The notes under the pieces are model-generated. The model saw only the letters and a list, made by a program, of their open reading frames with translations, did no database searches and was not told the origin of the DNA. Source: Halovenus halobia (GTDB taxonomy: Archaea > Halobacteriota > Halobacteria > Halobacteriales > Haloarculaceae). From it: 64,000 nt of DNA. Shown here piece after piece: positions 50,301 to 57,326 of the stretch. The translations under genes and the position numbers were made by a program. Location: assembly GCF_051414135.1 (NCBI RefSeq), contig NZ_JBLKOA010000007.1:62001-126000 (forward strand), in the 5' to 3' direction. The number at the start of each line of letters is the position of its first letter. Position 1 is the first letter of the stretch.

Positions 50301-50975
50301 GTTACCGAGTACGCCGTTCCTCGCGTCATGCTAAAGGTCCTTCGTGGCACGCGACTCCGGGCGTGGATCGACGCAAATGGAGAGGTAGTAGGCACGGAGA
50401 AACTCGTCAATGTGCCGCTCGCGGACAGCACACCGGAAGAGATCGCATTCGTCTACGCAGCACTAAACCACCCATGTGCCTCCTACTACCTGCAGAAAGC
50501 AATTTTCTCAGAAACAACAGAGAGTGCGCGGGTGATGGACGGTCAGTACTCCAAGCCGATCCCAATCCCAGCGGTCTCCGCTACCATCGAAACTGCTGTG
50601 GCCCACCTCGCGTGGGTGCTCACGCTGGCACGACAGTTGCACCACGACTCCAACCGTGACCGTTCAGAACACGTAACGACCTTACAGACCAGCTTGAATG
50701 CGATTCTCAGCGCTCTGTACTTGGACATCCACTCAGAAACGCTCAACCGCTGGTGTACTACTGTACGCAGCGAAGGCGAAGAGACTGAACAGGTTCGGGA
50801 ACTGTTCGACCAGTTCTACACTGAACGGTTCGCCACCCGGAACGGGACTCCGGAACAGTACTGGGACGAGATCGATGCGGCCGTGGATTCAGCAATCGAG
50901 ACTGTCTCACAGTGGGATACTGACGATATTTCGAATTCACACGAAATGGCGGTTATTAGACAGGTCCTACAATGA
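47355..50975 (+). CDS. Type IIG/PglX-like adenine-specific DNA methyltransferase, solitary
   Basis: A 1206-residue protein. An N-terminal region (about 1-200) has YRFSIQSSVRIAYFEF and LQYFWFFDPETNRVQVFRAS; I see no clear PD-(D/E)xK nuclease motif in it. A helical part follows (LLSAQRIIDRLIFLYFLVERG, about 180-200). Methyltransferase motif I is DPAVGSGSFA (near 462) and motif IV NPPYG (near 763, after FDVIISN), with about 300 residues between, as in Eco57I and PglX. The last third resembles a TaqI-type recognition domain. It should make N6-methyladenine. Codon use is less GC-rich than neighbours, a sign of transfer. No pglZ, brx, drm or nuclease gene is adjacent. Confidence 0.85.
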   Translation: MTDTTNYPKTLDATPQSDEPDGYGYGHLVNAEYLEEPTSDTVTYDSDHEVTYRFSIQSSVRIAYFEFPMADVPQDTPKKIAQELKRRTRLQYFWFFDPETNRVQVFRASRGNFQFIYNPTIHTGTTAQTKLDKLEQVSEDINALFDYTDVVDRFYRELWDHRSDLASSLTTENGYTLSKQEELLSAQRIIDRLIFLYFLVERGVVIPVNDSKKMVPGTTGRVFNTLVDEHDDFWTLLRTVFFDRLNSRDANDVKFTGSYWLHIPHLNGGLFQPEDLTTRDGTIVSEDEELVVEDFDWEALISELNEYNWLLDGLEGTDEDEADTVGNLTPAVLGYIYEKFVISVSKVGDDVRLSELDASERNDLLSEGNSEVGAYYTGEDITDFKARRALWEGLLEKIDRDIEQGEAPTALNPDDLYRPSENQIGSIESDQKDGFDVLYEEYETSPEILEYLDSRLQKLKVCDPAVGSGSFALAVANTLFEWRSMCRPNTDEYVLRRQIIAQNIFGVDILKGATEICKLRLWLWLISATPVETTDGAPVDERDEIPPLPDITFNIRTGNSLLGFTETAAVTGQQHTRGSSTMEDQLRQYGEDVRDYRESSDPEKETKRELERRHDDLKEDLDEWYAGAQSDSNNNRLTIDDHVDDVNEAWDSLNAAPQTSTTLSIKISDGIPESIDEYLESQGFTTYKYKARLDSPTLNKQGVEKIFGQLREHFADPDDWSVLIEREYAGQDFREDKLDACHWPLEFPLVFMEYGGFDVIISNPPYGASVSPEAEPLLKNEANYECQGTNDSCEWFYERALELVHNEGVISYIVSKSIAFYSSWSDIRELLLEETEFKHVFDVGLGFVGVNLETIAIVNTLGGDGRASIPTVHRSRDLQSTTANQPVHLGWVDQEFMMDSKTIIFRPITDDQSDVLERLRSHDRRLGDVMSTEDTTRQLYIPDSTKKKLNGGDDHYINKNPWVQAFYLEDIWHRDLGDYQESVTEYAVPRVMLKVLRGTRLRAWIDANGEVVGTEKLVNVPLADSTPEEIAFVYAALNHPCASYYLQKAIFSETTESARVMDGQYSKPIPIPAVSATIETAVAHLAWVLTLARQLHHDSNRDRSEHVTTLQTSLNAILSALYLDIHSETLNRWCTTVRSEGEETEQVRELFDQFYTERFATRNGTPEQYWDEIDAAVDSAIETVSQWDTDDISNSHEMAVIRQVLQ

Positions 50976-50982
50976 GACCTCG

Positions 50983-51252
50983 GTGCCGCTGTTCGACGCA
51001 CGTGCCCGCTGGTATAGTACCGGGGCGGCCGCCGCGTCGAGCGTCGCCGAACAGGCAACAGCAGCCCCAACACAGGAACTGCACGAGATCGGGCTCAAAT
51101 GTCTCCGATATCTTCAGCCCCGCGGTGTCAGAGACCTGACCGAAATCACAGACCGCCTCGACGAGTACGACGGGAATCCGATTGTCAGAGAGGTCAAAGA
51201 AACAGGTCAGACCACTCCAGATACCGGCCCAGTCTCTCGCTGGGACCCTTAG
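50983..51252 (+). CDS. Small or truncated ORF after the methyltransferase
   Basis: An 89-codon frame beginning at a GTG (50983, eight bases after the methyltransferase stop): MPLFDARARWYSTGAAAASS, then ELHEIGLKCLRYLQPRGVRD and EVKETGQTTPDTGPVSRWDP. The same frame is open upstream but there it overlaps the methyltransferase. It may be a small partner gene or the remnant of a gene disrupted when the island entered. Not recognised. Confidence 0.4.
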   Translation: MPLFDARARWYSTGAAAASSVAEQATAAPTQELHEIGLKCLRYLQPRGVRDLTEITDRLDEYDGNPIVREVKETGQTTPDTGPVSRWDP

Positions 51253-51362
51253 ACACGGTGTCGCTCAGGGGTTAACACAGCCGAACGGCGAGCCCAAGAG
51301 TGCTCGCGGAAAGTACGGCAACCGATGTCCACACCGTCGGAGCCGAGAATCGCCTTCTGGGA

Positions 51363-51809
51363 CTACGATATCCTGACGAGTGTCATCACGAGTAGTCGCC
51401 CCCCAAACAGAAAGAGCACTCCGAAGACGATACTCACAATAAAAAACGACTCAGGCGCAGTTCCAGTGATGTAGTCCGTCCGCCGCAGCAGTCCGTTGAG
51501 AATCGCCACAACGACCCAGACAGAGACCAGTTTCGCCGCAGTGCTGGGGGAGCTCTGGAGCGACGACTCAGTGAACAGTCCAGTTGGGAGTGCGAGTATG
51601 ACCCAGAGACAGAGAATTGGCGAGAGAAGCAGGAGCGTTCGAGATGGATTCTCCCAGAACAGATAGCCGTGTTTGTACTGCCCGACTGCGAGAAATCCGA
51701 ACAGTGCTATCAGGTCCACGAGGAGGAGGGCAACTGCTGTTGGCGTCGTCGGGAACTGGCTGGCAAGACCGGACCAGACACGGAGTGGCGCTGTGTTTGT
51801 CTTACTCAT
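51363..51809 (-). CDS. DUF3054-family membrane protein
   Basis: A 148-residue protein with four membrane helices: TAVALLLVDLIALFGFLAVGQ, TLLLLSPILCLWVILALPTG, LVSVWVVVAILNGLLRR and ESFFIVSIVFGVLFLFGGRLL. The RTDYITG loop and overall size fit DUF3054, often encoded near heme-copper oxidase genes in haloarchaea. Function unknown. It starts three bases after the ctaB stop on the same strand, so it is the second gene of that operon. Confidence 0.78.
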   Translation of the reverse strand: MSKTNTAPLRVWSGLASQFPTTPTAVALLLVDLIALFGFLAVGQYKHGYLFWENPSRTLLLLSPILCLWVILALPTGLFTESSLQSSPSTAAKLVSVWVVVAILNGLLRRTDYITGTAPESFFIVSIVFGVLFLFGGRLLVMTLVRIS

Positions 51810-51812
51810 TGG

Positions 51813-53276
51813 TCAGGGAATGACAACGACGGTTTCGAGGACGACTGCGCCGAGAACGATGCCGAGGTACGCGATCGAGGCGAAAAACGTCTGCATCGTC
51901 GCCTCACGGGTATGGAGTCGACACTGCGAGACAGCACTCGCAAAGAACACACCTCCGGCAACTATGGACGCACCGGCAAACAGCCACGTCAGCGGCGTCC
52001 AGGCGACGAGACTGATACTCACGATCAGTGTTGCGCCGAGCGTGAGCAAAATCCGGCGGCGAGCGGCCGACACCCCGGCAACGACCGGGAACATCGGGTA
52101 GCCAGCACGGGCGTAATCGTCCTTGTACGCGATTGCGAGATTGTAGAAATGCGGCGGCGTCCAGATGACAACCAGTGCGGCCAACAGCACTCCGCCAAGC
52201 CCGACTGAACCGGTAACTGCGACCCAGCCGATGAGCGCGGGCAACGCGCCGGACCCACCGCCGATTGCGATGTTCCAGCTGGTATTTGGTTTGAGAACGA
52301 CCGTGTAGACCACACTGTAGTAGACGATAGCGACGAACGTCAGCGCGGCCGCAAACATGTTGACGAACACGACGAACAGCGCCATCGAGAGCACCACCTG
52401 AGCAGCCCCGAACACTGCGGCATTCCGCACTGGAATTTCGTTCGTTGCAACCGGTCTATCGGCCGTTCGCTCCATTTTCTGGTCTCGGTCACGCTCGTAG
52501 AGATGATTGAACGTCCCGCTCGCGCCGATTGCCAGAATCCCTCCCCCGAGCGTTGCCGCGACGGCGGAACCGCTTGGCCACTGCCCAGTCGTCGTCGCCA
52601 GTGCCATGCCCGCGAGTGCGAGCAAACAGAGCAACCACATCAGGCGTGGTTTCGTCAGTTCCAGATATCGACGCAGACGGTCCGCCATCGATAGCGTTCC
52701 GGGTGCAGAGTCTTCTTCGGACGGTTCGATACGTTCTTGCGCTGAGGACTCAGTCGACGCTGGGTGGTCTGCTGGGCTCTCCGTGACAGGGTCTGGGTTT
52801 TTGGGTGATGTGCTTCCAGCGTTCGTCTCTTCGGTTGCTGTCTCCGATTCAAGTGTCCAGGCGAGCGCGGTCAACAACAGCATAAACACCGCCGTCCCCA
52901 GCACGAGATGTATCTCGGGAACGTACTGTACGTCGGTCAGGACGACAACACCGCCGAGGGCTATCTGTATCGGAAACGCAACCGCGACACTGTACAACGA
53001 AATCCGGGCCCGCCAGTCGAGCGAGAGCGACCGGGACCACAGGAGTACCACAGCGATTAACAGACCGACAACGGCTGTCATCGCTCTGTGGCCGAGTCCG
53101 ACGAGCACAATCGGTGTGAGGTCGCCTGGCCCCGGCGCACAGATTGGCCACTGCGAACAGGCCTGCGTTCCAGTTGCGGCGAGGGTGGTTCCTGTCGTGA
53201 CGAGTACGTACACCGCAAACGTCGTGACAGCGAGCAGTGATGTAAATCGCTGTCTCGTTGATTTCAAGAGAGTCAT
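51813..53276 (-). CDS. ctaB: Heme O synthase CtaB with an N-terminal CtaA-like half
   Basis: The 487-residue protein is a fusion. Residues 1-145 have four membrane helices with TGTQACSQWPICAPG, GHRAMTAVVGLL and EIHLVLGTAVFMLLL, which match one half of CtaA/COX15 (heme A synthase), including His residues. Residues 146-195 are a disordered acidic linker. Residues 196-487 are protoheme IX farnesyltransferase: YLELTKPRLMWLL, NHLYERDRDQKMERTADRP (Asp-rich motif) and WTPPHFYNLAIAYKDDYARAGYPM. It makes heme O from heme B; the N-terminal half lacks its other half, so heme A formation by it alone is doubtful. Divergent from the heme-copper subunit operon. Confidence 0.88.
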   Translation of the reverse strand: MTLLKSTRQRFTSLLAVTTFAVYVLVTTGTTLAATGTQACSQWPICAPGPGDLTPIVLVGLGHRAMTAVVGLLIAVVLLWSRSLSLDWRARISLYSVAVAFPIQIALGGVVVLTDVQYVPEIHLVLGTAVFMLLLTALAWTLESETATEETNAGSTSPKNPDPVTESPADHPASTESSAQERIEPSEEDSAPGTLSMADRLRRYLELTKPRLMWLLCLLALAGMALATTTGQWPSGSAVAATLGGGILAIGASGTFNHLYERDRDQKMERTADRPVATNEIPVRNAAVFGAAQVVLSMALFVVFVNMFAAALTFVAIVYYSVVYTVVLKPNTSWNIAIGGGSGALPALIGWVAVTGSVGLGGVLLAALVVIWTPPHFYNLAIAYKDDYARAGYPMFPVVAGVSAARRRILLTLGATLIVSISLVAWTPLTWLFAGASIVAGGVFFASAVSQCRLHTREATMQTFFASIAYLGIVLGAVVLETVVVIP

Positions 53277-53314
53277 AATCGAGAGCGTGCTGATACTGGA
53301 ACATACGTCCCACT

Positions 53315-53491
53315 CTACTCAGGGATACTCCCGAACATGTCCGCCTGTTCGGCAACTGAGCTGCTTGTCGATTTCTTGCCCCAGGCGAAGATTGGTTGCT
53401 GTTGCTGTTCGACGGAGCGGTAGTCGTACTCTTCGCGGTCATTCGGGTCACTCTCAGAATGTGTTCGGCACAACAGTCCTGCACGGGTCAT
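53315..53491 (-). CDS. Possible 58-residue protein divergent from the heme-copper operon
   Basis: A frame from ATG at 53491 to TAG at 53315: MTRAGLLCRTHSESDPNDRE, then DYRSVEQQQQPIFAWGKKST and QADMFGSIPE. It is polar, Gln-rich and lacks membrane segments. Third codon positions are mostly G or C but less biased than neighbours. It would be expressed toward ctaB, ending 38 bases before the ctaB start on the same strand. It could be a small assembly factor or non-coding. Confidence 0.38.
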   Translation of the reverse strand: MTRAGLLCRTHSESDPNDREEYDYRSVEQQQQPIFAWGKKSTSSSVAEQADMFGSIPE

Positions 53492-53500
53492 TGACTAGTA

Positions 53501-53510
53501 CGTTTACTTT
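53501..53510 (+). promoter_or_regulatory. TATA box of the heme-copper subunit operon
   Basis: cgtttacttt resembles haloarchaeal TATA boxes. Transcription would start near 53530-53535, about 60 bases before the first subunit ATG (53594). In that leader a 19-codon frame (ATG at 53538) ends in a TGA overlapping the 53594 ATG. Confidence 0.45.
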
Positions 53511-53593
53511 ACTGACATGACGCCAACCAACCCGAATATGTGCGCGATAACATTCAGGGGAGTGATTCAAGAAAATCTGGACGTGAGTTACAA

Positions 53594-53731
53594 ATGAGCT
53601 CAGAAGAGATGCCGACAATGCAACTGCTATACAACCGCATATTCCTGTTAGCAGTCGCCTCCCTCGTGTTCTTTTTCCTCGTGTACCTGGGATGGGGACT
53701 GATCGATATCCTGTCGGTGCCAGTGAGGTGA
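53594..53731 (+). CDS. cbaD: Small single-helix subunit, CbaD-like
   Basis: A 45-residue protein, MSSEEMPTMQLLYNRIFLLA with one membrane helix (RIFLLAVASLVFFFLVYLGWGLI). It occupies the first position of the operon, like CbaD of the four-subunit cytochrome ba3 (cbaDBAC) described in Natronomonas pharaonis. Its stop is six bases before the subunit II ATG. An in-frame GTG at 53540 would add 18 residues; the ATG is preferred because it yields the compact tail-anchored form. Confidence 0.65.
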   Translation: MSSEEMPTMQLLYNRIFLLAVASLVFFFLVYLGWGLIDILSVPVR

Positions 53732-53737
53732 TCTAGT

Positions 53738-54355
53738 ATGTCAAGTCCACTCGACACACCGGATGGCAACTGGTGGGATGAAGCGGTCAATAGACGCGAG
53801 AGTATCTGGCTCGGTATCGCGGGTCTGTGGTCGCTGGGTATCTTCGGTTGGATGAGCGGGTTTACCCAGTTTGGTGACCAGAATCCAGTCGGTGAAACCT
53901 ACGAGGTCGAGCCAGAAGCCTACGCAGAGGTGGTCAGTGACTACGAAGAGAAGGCGGGCCAGACGTCGGTGGCCGCAATCGAAGAAAACCGCGCGCCCAC
54001 CGAGGAGGAGCGACAGAACGTCATTGTCCCCCCTGACACCTCGGCGTACGTGCTCGGCCAACGATTCCGGTGGGGTGGCCTCCCGGTTGTCCTCGAAGCA
54101 GGAACCGAGTACGACATTCACCTCGGTTCACGAGACGTCCAGCATGGCTTTTCGGTCCGGCCAGAACAGAACTTGAGCCAGCAAATCAACCTGCAGGTGT
54201 TCCCCGGGACTGAGTGGATTGTCCCGATGACGTTCGATGAACCGGGAACGTATCAGGTCATCTGCAACGAGTTCTGTGGGCAGGGACACGCTTCGATGTC
54301 TGGTACGTTCTACGTTGTCGACTCTGAGAACTACGATACGGTGACGGGTGAGTAA
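53738..54355 (+). CDS. cbaB: Heme-copper oxidoreductase subunit II with CuA site
   Basis: A 205-residue protein with one N-terminal membrane helix (IWLGIAGLWSLGIFGWMSG) and an outward cupredoxin domain. The binuclear CuA site is complete: His136 (DVQHGFS), Cys176, Glu178, Cys180, His184 and Met187 (CNEFCGQGHASM). It takes electrons from a soluble donor such as halocyanin and passes them to heme in subunit I. The length and single helix are those of ba3-type (B-family) subunit II. SCO and TlpA at the left end of the window could assemble this CuA. Two bases separate its stop from subunit I. Confidence 0.93.
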   Translation: MSSPLDTPDGNWWDEAVNRRESIWLGIAGLWSLGIFGWMSGFTQFGDQNPVGETYEVEPEAYAEVVSDYEEKAGQTSVAAIEENRAPTEEERQNVIVPPDTSAYVLGQRFRWGGLPVVLEAGTEYDIHLGSRDVQHGFSVRPEQNLSQQINLQVFPGTEWIVPMTFDEPGTYQVICNEFCGQGHASMSGTFYVVDSENYDTVTGE

Positions 54356-54357
54356 CA

Positions 54358-56094
54358 ATGTTTGGAAAAATCACAGGACTACTTGCGAACGACTACGACG
54401 AGGATGGATTTCGAACCTGCTCCGTGACGGGACTGGACATTCACCGCTCGGCGGAAGTCCACGTCAAACTGTTTGGATTGACGGCACTTGTTGCGCTGAT
54501 GATCGGCGGCAGTTTCGCGTTCACCGTTGCGATGACTCGCTGGGAGACGATTGGTCTCATCGGTGAGTTCGGTGGCTACTACCGTCACCTCAGCATGCAC
54601 GCCTGGAACATCCTCATCTTCTGGATGGTGTTCATGGAGATCGCCGTTCTCTACGTCGGCGGCCCTATCGTCCTCGGTCGGAAGCTACCGCTGACGAAAG
54701 TCGCGAAGGCTGGCTGGGCAATCATGGTTGCCGGCGCACTCTCGGTAAACTACTTCATCTGGACACTCAGCGGCGGGTCGGACGCCCCACTGTTGACTGC
54801 CTATGTCCCTCTCGATGTCCCACTCGGTTTCTACATCGGTGCGGTTGTCTTCCTCGTCGGTGCAACCATCGCCGCACTTCCGTTCCTGGTGAGCATTATC
54901 CTCGAAAAACGTGAGGACTGGAACGGCACACTTCCACTTGTCGCGTTCGGAGCGTTTGTGACGTTCGTCATTGCAGTGCAGGCAATCCTCGGCGGAATTG
55001 CTGCGTTCAGCTACGCTGCTATTTGGCAGATGGGGATTATCGACTCGATAAACGCTGGTGTTTACCGCCAACTATACTGGATCGTTGGTCACGGGACCCA
55101 GCAGATAAATCTGCTCGCGATGATCACCGTCTGGTACTTCCTCACGCACGTGGTCGGTGGGGCTGTCGTCGCCTCGGAGAAAGTCTCGCGGACGGCATTT
55201 ATCATGTATATGTTCTTCATCAACCTCGGCGCAGCACACCACCTGATGGTTGACCCAGGCCTCTCCGCAGGCTGGCGTATCTTCAACACGTCGTACGCGT
55301 TCTACGGCGCCGCATTCGCGAGCATGATTCACGCCTTCGCAATCCCTGCAGGACTCGAAGCCGGTCGCCGACAGCGCGGGCTTGGCGGTGGGCTGTTTGG
55401 CTGGCTGACCTCTGCACCGTGGAAAAATCCCATCTTCGTCTCGACCATCTTCAGCATCATCCTCTTTGGATTCCTCGGCGGGATTACGGGTGTGTTGATG
55501 GGCCAGATGCAGTTGAACATGACCTGGCACAACACCTACGCGACTGTGGGCCACTTCCACGCGACGGTCGCACTGGGAACGACACTCGCCTTCTTCGGGC
55601 TGGTGTTTTTCCTCATCAAGACGATGTTCCGTCGGAACTTCATCTCCAGTCGACTCGCGCTCGTCGTCCCCTATGGATACGCAGCGGCGATGGGACTTGC
55701 CTCGCTGTTGATGGTCTACATCGGCATTCTCTACGGTGTCCCACGCCGAACCTCGCAGGTCGTCACCAATATCATCGGCTCGGAGTTCAGTCTCTCGGCG
55801 GCACAGCCGCTGTTCATGATACTCGGGCCGATGACGTTGCTCGCCATCATTGTCGGCGCGGTGTTCGTGCTCGTGTCCGTCGGGTCGGTTCTCTTTGGCT
55901 CTCGCACGACCAAGGAAGACTCACAGGCCCTGCTCCCACAGGGTGGACTCGTGCCCGACGGCGGTGTCGACCCGATTCACAAGACGGAGATGCGCGGGAC
56001 GTTCGCGCTGTGTCTCATCTTCATGGCGACGTTCGTGGCACTGTACCTGTTGAACTGGTTCCTGCTCACGCGCCTCTGGTCTATCGGGGCCTGA
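54358..56094 (+). CDS. cbaA: Heme-copper oxidoreductase subunit I (ba3-like; Tyr of H-x3-Y replaced by Gln)
   Basis: A 578-residue protein with about 13 membrane helices. Metal ligands by position: low-spin heme His81 (LSMHAW) and His401; CuB His245 (VGHGTQQ), His294 and His295 (GAAHHLMVDPG); high-spin heme His399 (GHFHATV). Oxygen reductases of this class have Tyr four residues after the first CuB histidine; here it is Gln249. That, with a CuA subunit II, recalls the CuA-linked NO reductases of the superfamily. The gene order matches the haloarchaeal cbaDBAC operon, described as an oxygen reductase. I keep the cba name but consider NO reduction a serious alternative. Confidence 0.85.
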   Translation: MFGKITGLLANDYDEDGFRTCSVTGLDIHRSAEVHVKLFGLTALVALMIGGSFAFTVAMTRWETIGLIGEFGGYYRHLSMHAWNILIFWMVFMEIAVLYVGGPIVLGRKLPLTKVAKAGWAIMVAGALSVNYFIWTLSGGSDAPLLTAYVPLDVPLGFYIGAVVFLVGATIAALPFLVSIILEKREDWNGTLPLVAFGAFVTFVIAVQAILGGIAAFSYAAIWQMGIIDSINAGVYRQLYWIVGHGTQQINLLAMITVWYFLTHVVGGAVVASEKVSRTAFIMYMFFINLGAAHHLMVDPGLSAGWRIFNTSYAFYGAAFASMIHAFAIPAGLEAGRRQRGLGGGLFGWLTSAPWKNPIFVSTIFSIILFGFLGGITGVLMGQMQLNMTWHNTYATVGHFHATVALGTTLAFFGLVFFLIKTMFRRNFISSRLALVVPYGYAAAMGLASLLMVYIGILYGVPRRTSQVVTNIIGSEFSLSAAQPLFMILGPMTLLAIIVGAVFVLVSVGSVLFGSRTTKEDSQALLPQGGLVPDGGVDPIHKTEMRGTFALCLIFMATFVALYLLNWFLLTRLWSIGA

Positions 56095-56104
56095 TTGACC
56101 AACC

Positions 56105-56782
56105 ATGATTCACGAATCGATTGTCACGACCGTTCGTGGCTACGGACAGCAGTTCTGGCGCGACCTTCTCAGTATCTACTATGCGAACACGCCAATCTGG
56201 CGCTGGCTCAAAAGCGGGGCGTTGCTGTTTCTCGGGTTCGGTCTGTGGGCCGGTGGGTCCGCCGTTCACTCGGTCACCGACTGGCGACCAGTTCTGTATG
56301 TGATGGCCTACGGCTTCTTACTCATCGTCTGGGGACCATTTACCCACATGGTGCTCGTTCCGCTTACGGTCCGACTGCGTCGGAACGCTTCGACAGCAGT
56401 CGGACGAACCTTCTCGCGCAACTCCGGGAAGATCAACCTCACCATCTTCGCGCTGTGTGTCATCTCACTCGCAACGCTCGCCCCTGGCGTGATGCTTCTC
56501 GAGTTCTCGCCGTCGACAGGAACGGGTGCACAGAGTGTCAGCGGTGACCTCGTCTGTGACGGCGGCGAACAGACGGTCTCGTGTGAAATTGTCGACCCAC
56601 AGGGCATCGACCACGTCGTGGTGCTTTCTGGCGGAGAACAGCTCAAACGCGTCGATGGGTCTCCGTTCACGTTCACCGTCGACCGAAGCAATCTCAAAGA
56701 GTCACCGACGGGACAGGAACTCGTCGTCGAATACCGTGACGAGAACGGACAGCTCCGCCAGCGTCTCATCAGAAGCTTCTAA
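56105..56782 (+). CDS. Membrane protein of the heme-copper operon, CbaC position
   Basis: A 225-residue protein with three membrane helices (SGALLFLGFGLWAGGSAVH, VLYVMAYGFLLIVWGPFTHMV, INLTIFALCVISLATLAPGVML). A C-terminal outside domain of about 85 residues follows, with two cysteines (DLVCDGG and VSCEIVD) that may form a disulfide, and predicted beta strands. It starts ten bases after subunit I. Its place corresponds to cbaC, but it is larger and the homology is not established. It could be a structural subunit or an assembly factor. Confidence 0.7.
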   Translation: MIHESIVTTVRGYGQQFWRDLLSIYYANTPIWRWLKSGALLFLGFGLWAGGSAVHSVTDWRPVLYVMAYGFLLIVWGPFTHMVLVPLTVRLRRNASTAVGRTFSRNSGKINLTIFALCVISLATLAPGVMLLEFSPSTGTGAQSVSGDLVCDGGEQTVSCEIVDPQGIDHVVVLSGGEQLKRVDGSPFTFTVDRSNLKESPTGQELVVEYRDENGQLRQRLIRSF

Positions 56783-56926
56783 CTATCGGTATTTTTTCGA
56801 CCTAGTTCACAGTCGGGGGAATATACCCGAATCGAGACGTCGTCTCGTCAGTTTATCAAGTCAGTGGTAGGGTCTACCGACCACTCTCCTCCTCGACCGA
56901 GGTGAGTGGTGGTTTCAGACCAATAC
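56783..56926. other. Convergent spacer
   Basis: 144 bases between the convergent CbaC-position gene and the small cysteine protein. The first part (actatcggtattttttcgacc) has a T-run suited to archaeal transcription termination. Nothing else is seen. Confidence 0.5.
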
Positions 56927-57238
56927 TCAGTCGGTGTTCTGCTCGCCCTTGCAGCCGCCACGGAATCGACTACATTCAGACTGTCGAGTCTCGATACAGA
57001 GGCCGGTCTCTGCGTACTCTTCTTGGATAACTTCGTCGAGCAGTTCGATTTCGTCCTGCCCGTGCGCCGGGCTGGTGATGAAGTACGGACCGAGCCGGTG
57101 TTCTGCAATCCGCCGGCCACACAGACCCTCTGCCTTGAGCTCGGTGACCACCGTCCGAAGCTCTTCTTTCGTCGGATTGGGACCGATATCGAACGTCGAG
57201 TCGTCGAGTGAGTCTGTGAACCGGCTGGTGTCTAACAT
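56927..57238 (-). CDS. Small cysteine-containing hypothetical protein
   Basis: A 103-residue soluble protein: MLDTSRFTDSLDDSTFDIGP, then KEELRTVVTELKAEGLCGRR and a C-terminus with three cysteines (GLCIETRQSECSRFRGGCKG). The ATG at 57238 follows a ttgaggag Shine-Dalgarno-like stretch; a TTG at 57247 is less likely. The middle (RLGPYFITSPAHGQDEIELL) looks folded. With four cysteines and a place beside the copper ATPase, metal or redox function is conceivable but unproven. Confidence 0.62.
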   Translation of the reverse strand: MLDTSRFTDSLDDSTFDIGPNPTKEELRTVVTELKAEGLCGRRIAEHRLGPYFITSPAHGQDEIELLDEVIQEEYAETGLCIETRQSECSRFRGGCKGEQNTD

Positions 57239-57326
57239 GCTCCTCAATCCAAGAGAAACCCCCTAAACTGTTGTGCCGAATATGTACGTCTCGATGATTT
57301 TTTCGGTACGCTTGCAGTTAGGTGGC

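Noticed and set aside
47355..51252. A full BREX, DISARM or classical restriction locus
   Set aside because: Only the methyltransferase is present; no pglZ, brxL, brxC, drmA/B or separate nuclease gene can be read on either side.
53738..56094. cbb3 or aa3 oxidase assignment
   Set aside because: Subunit II has CuA instead of cytochrome c subunits, excluding cbb3; the single-helix subunit II and subunit I motifs are of the ba3 type and not aa3.
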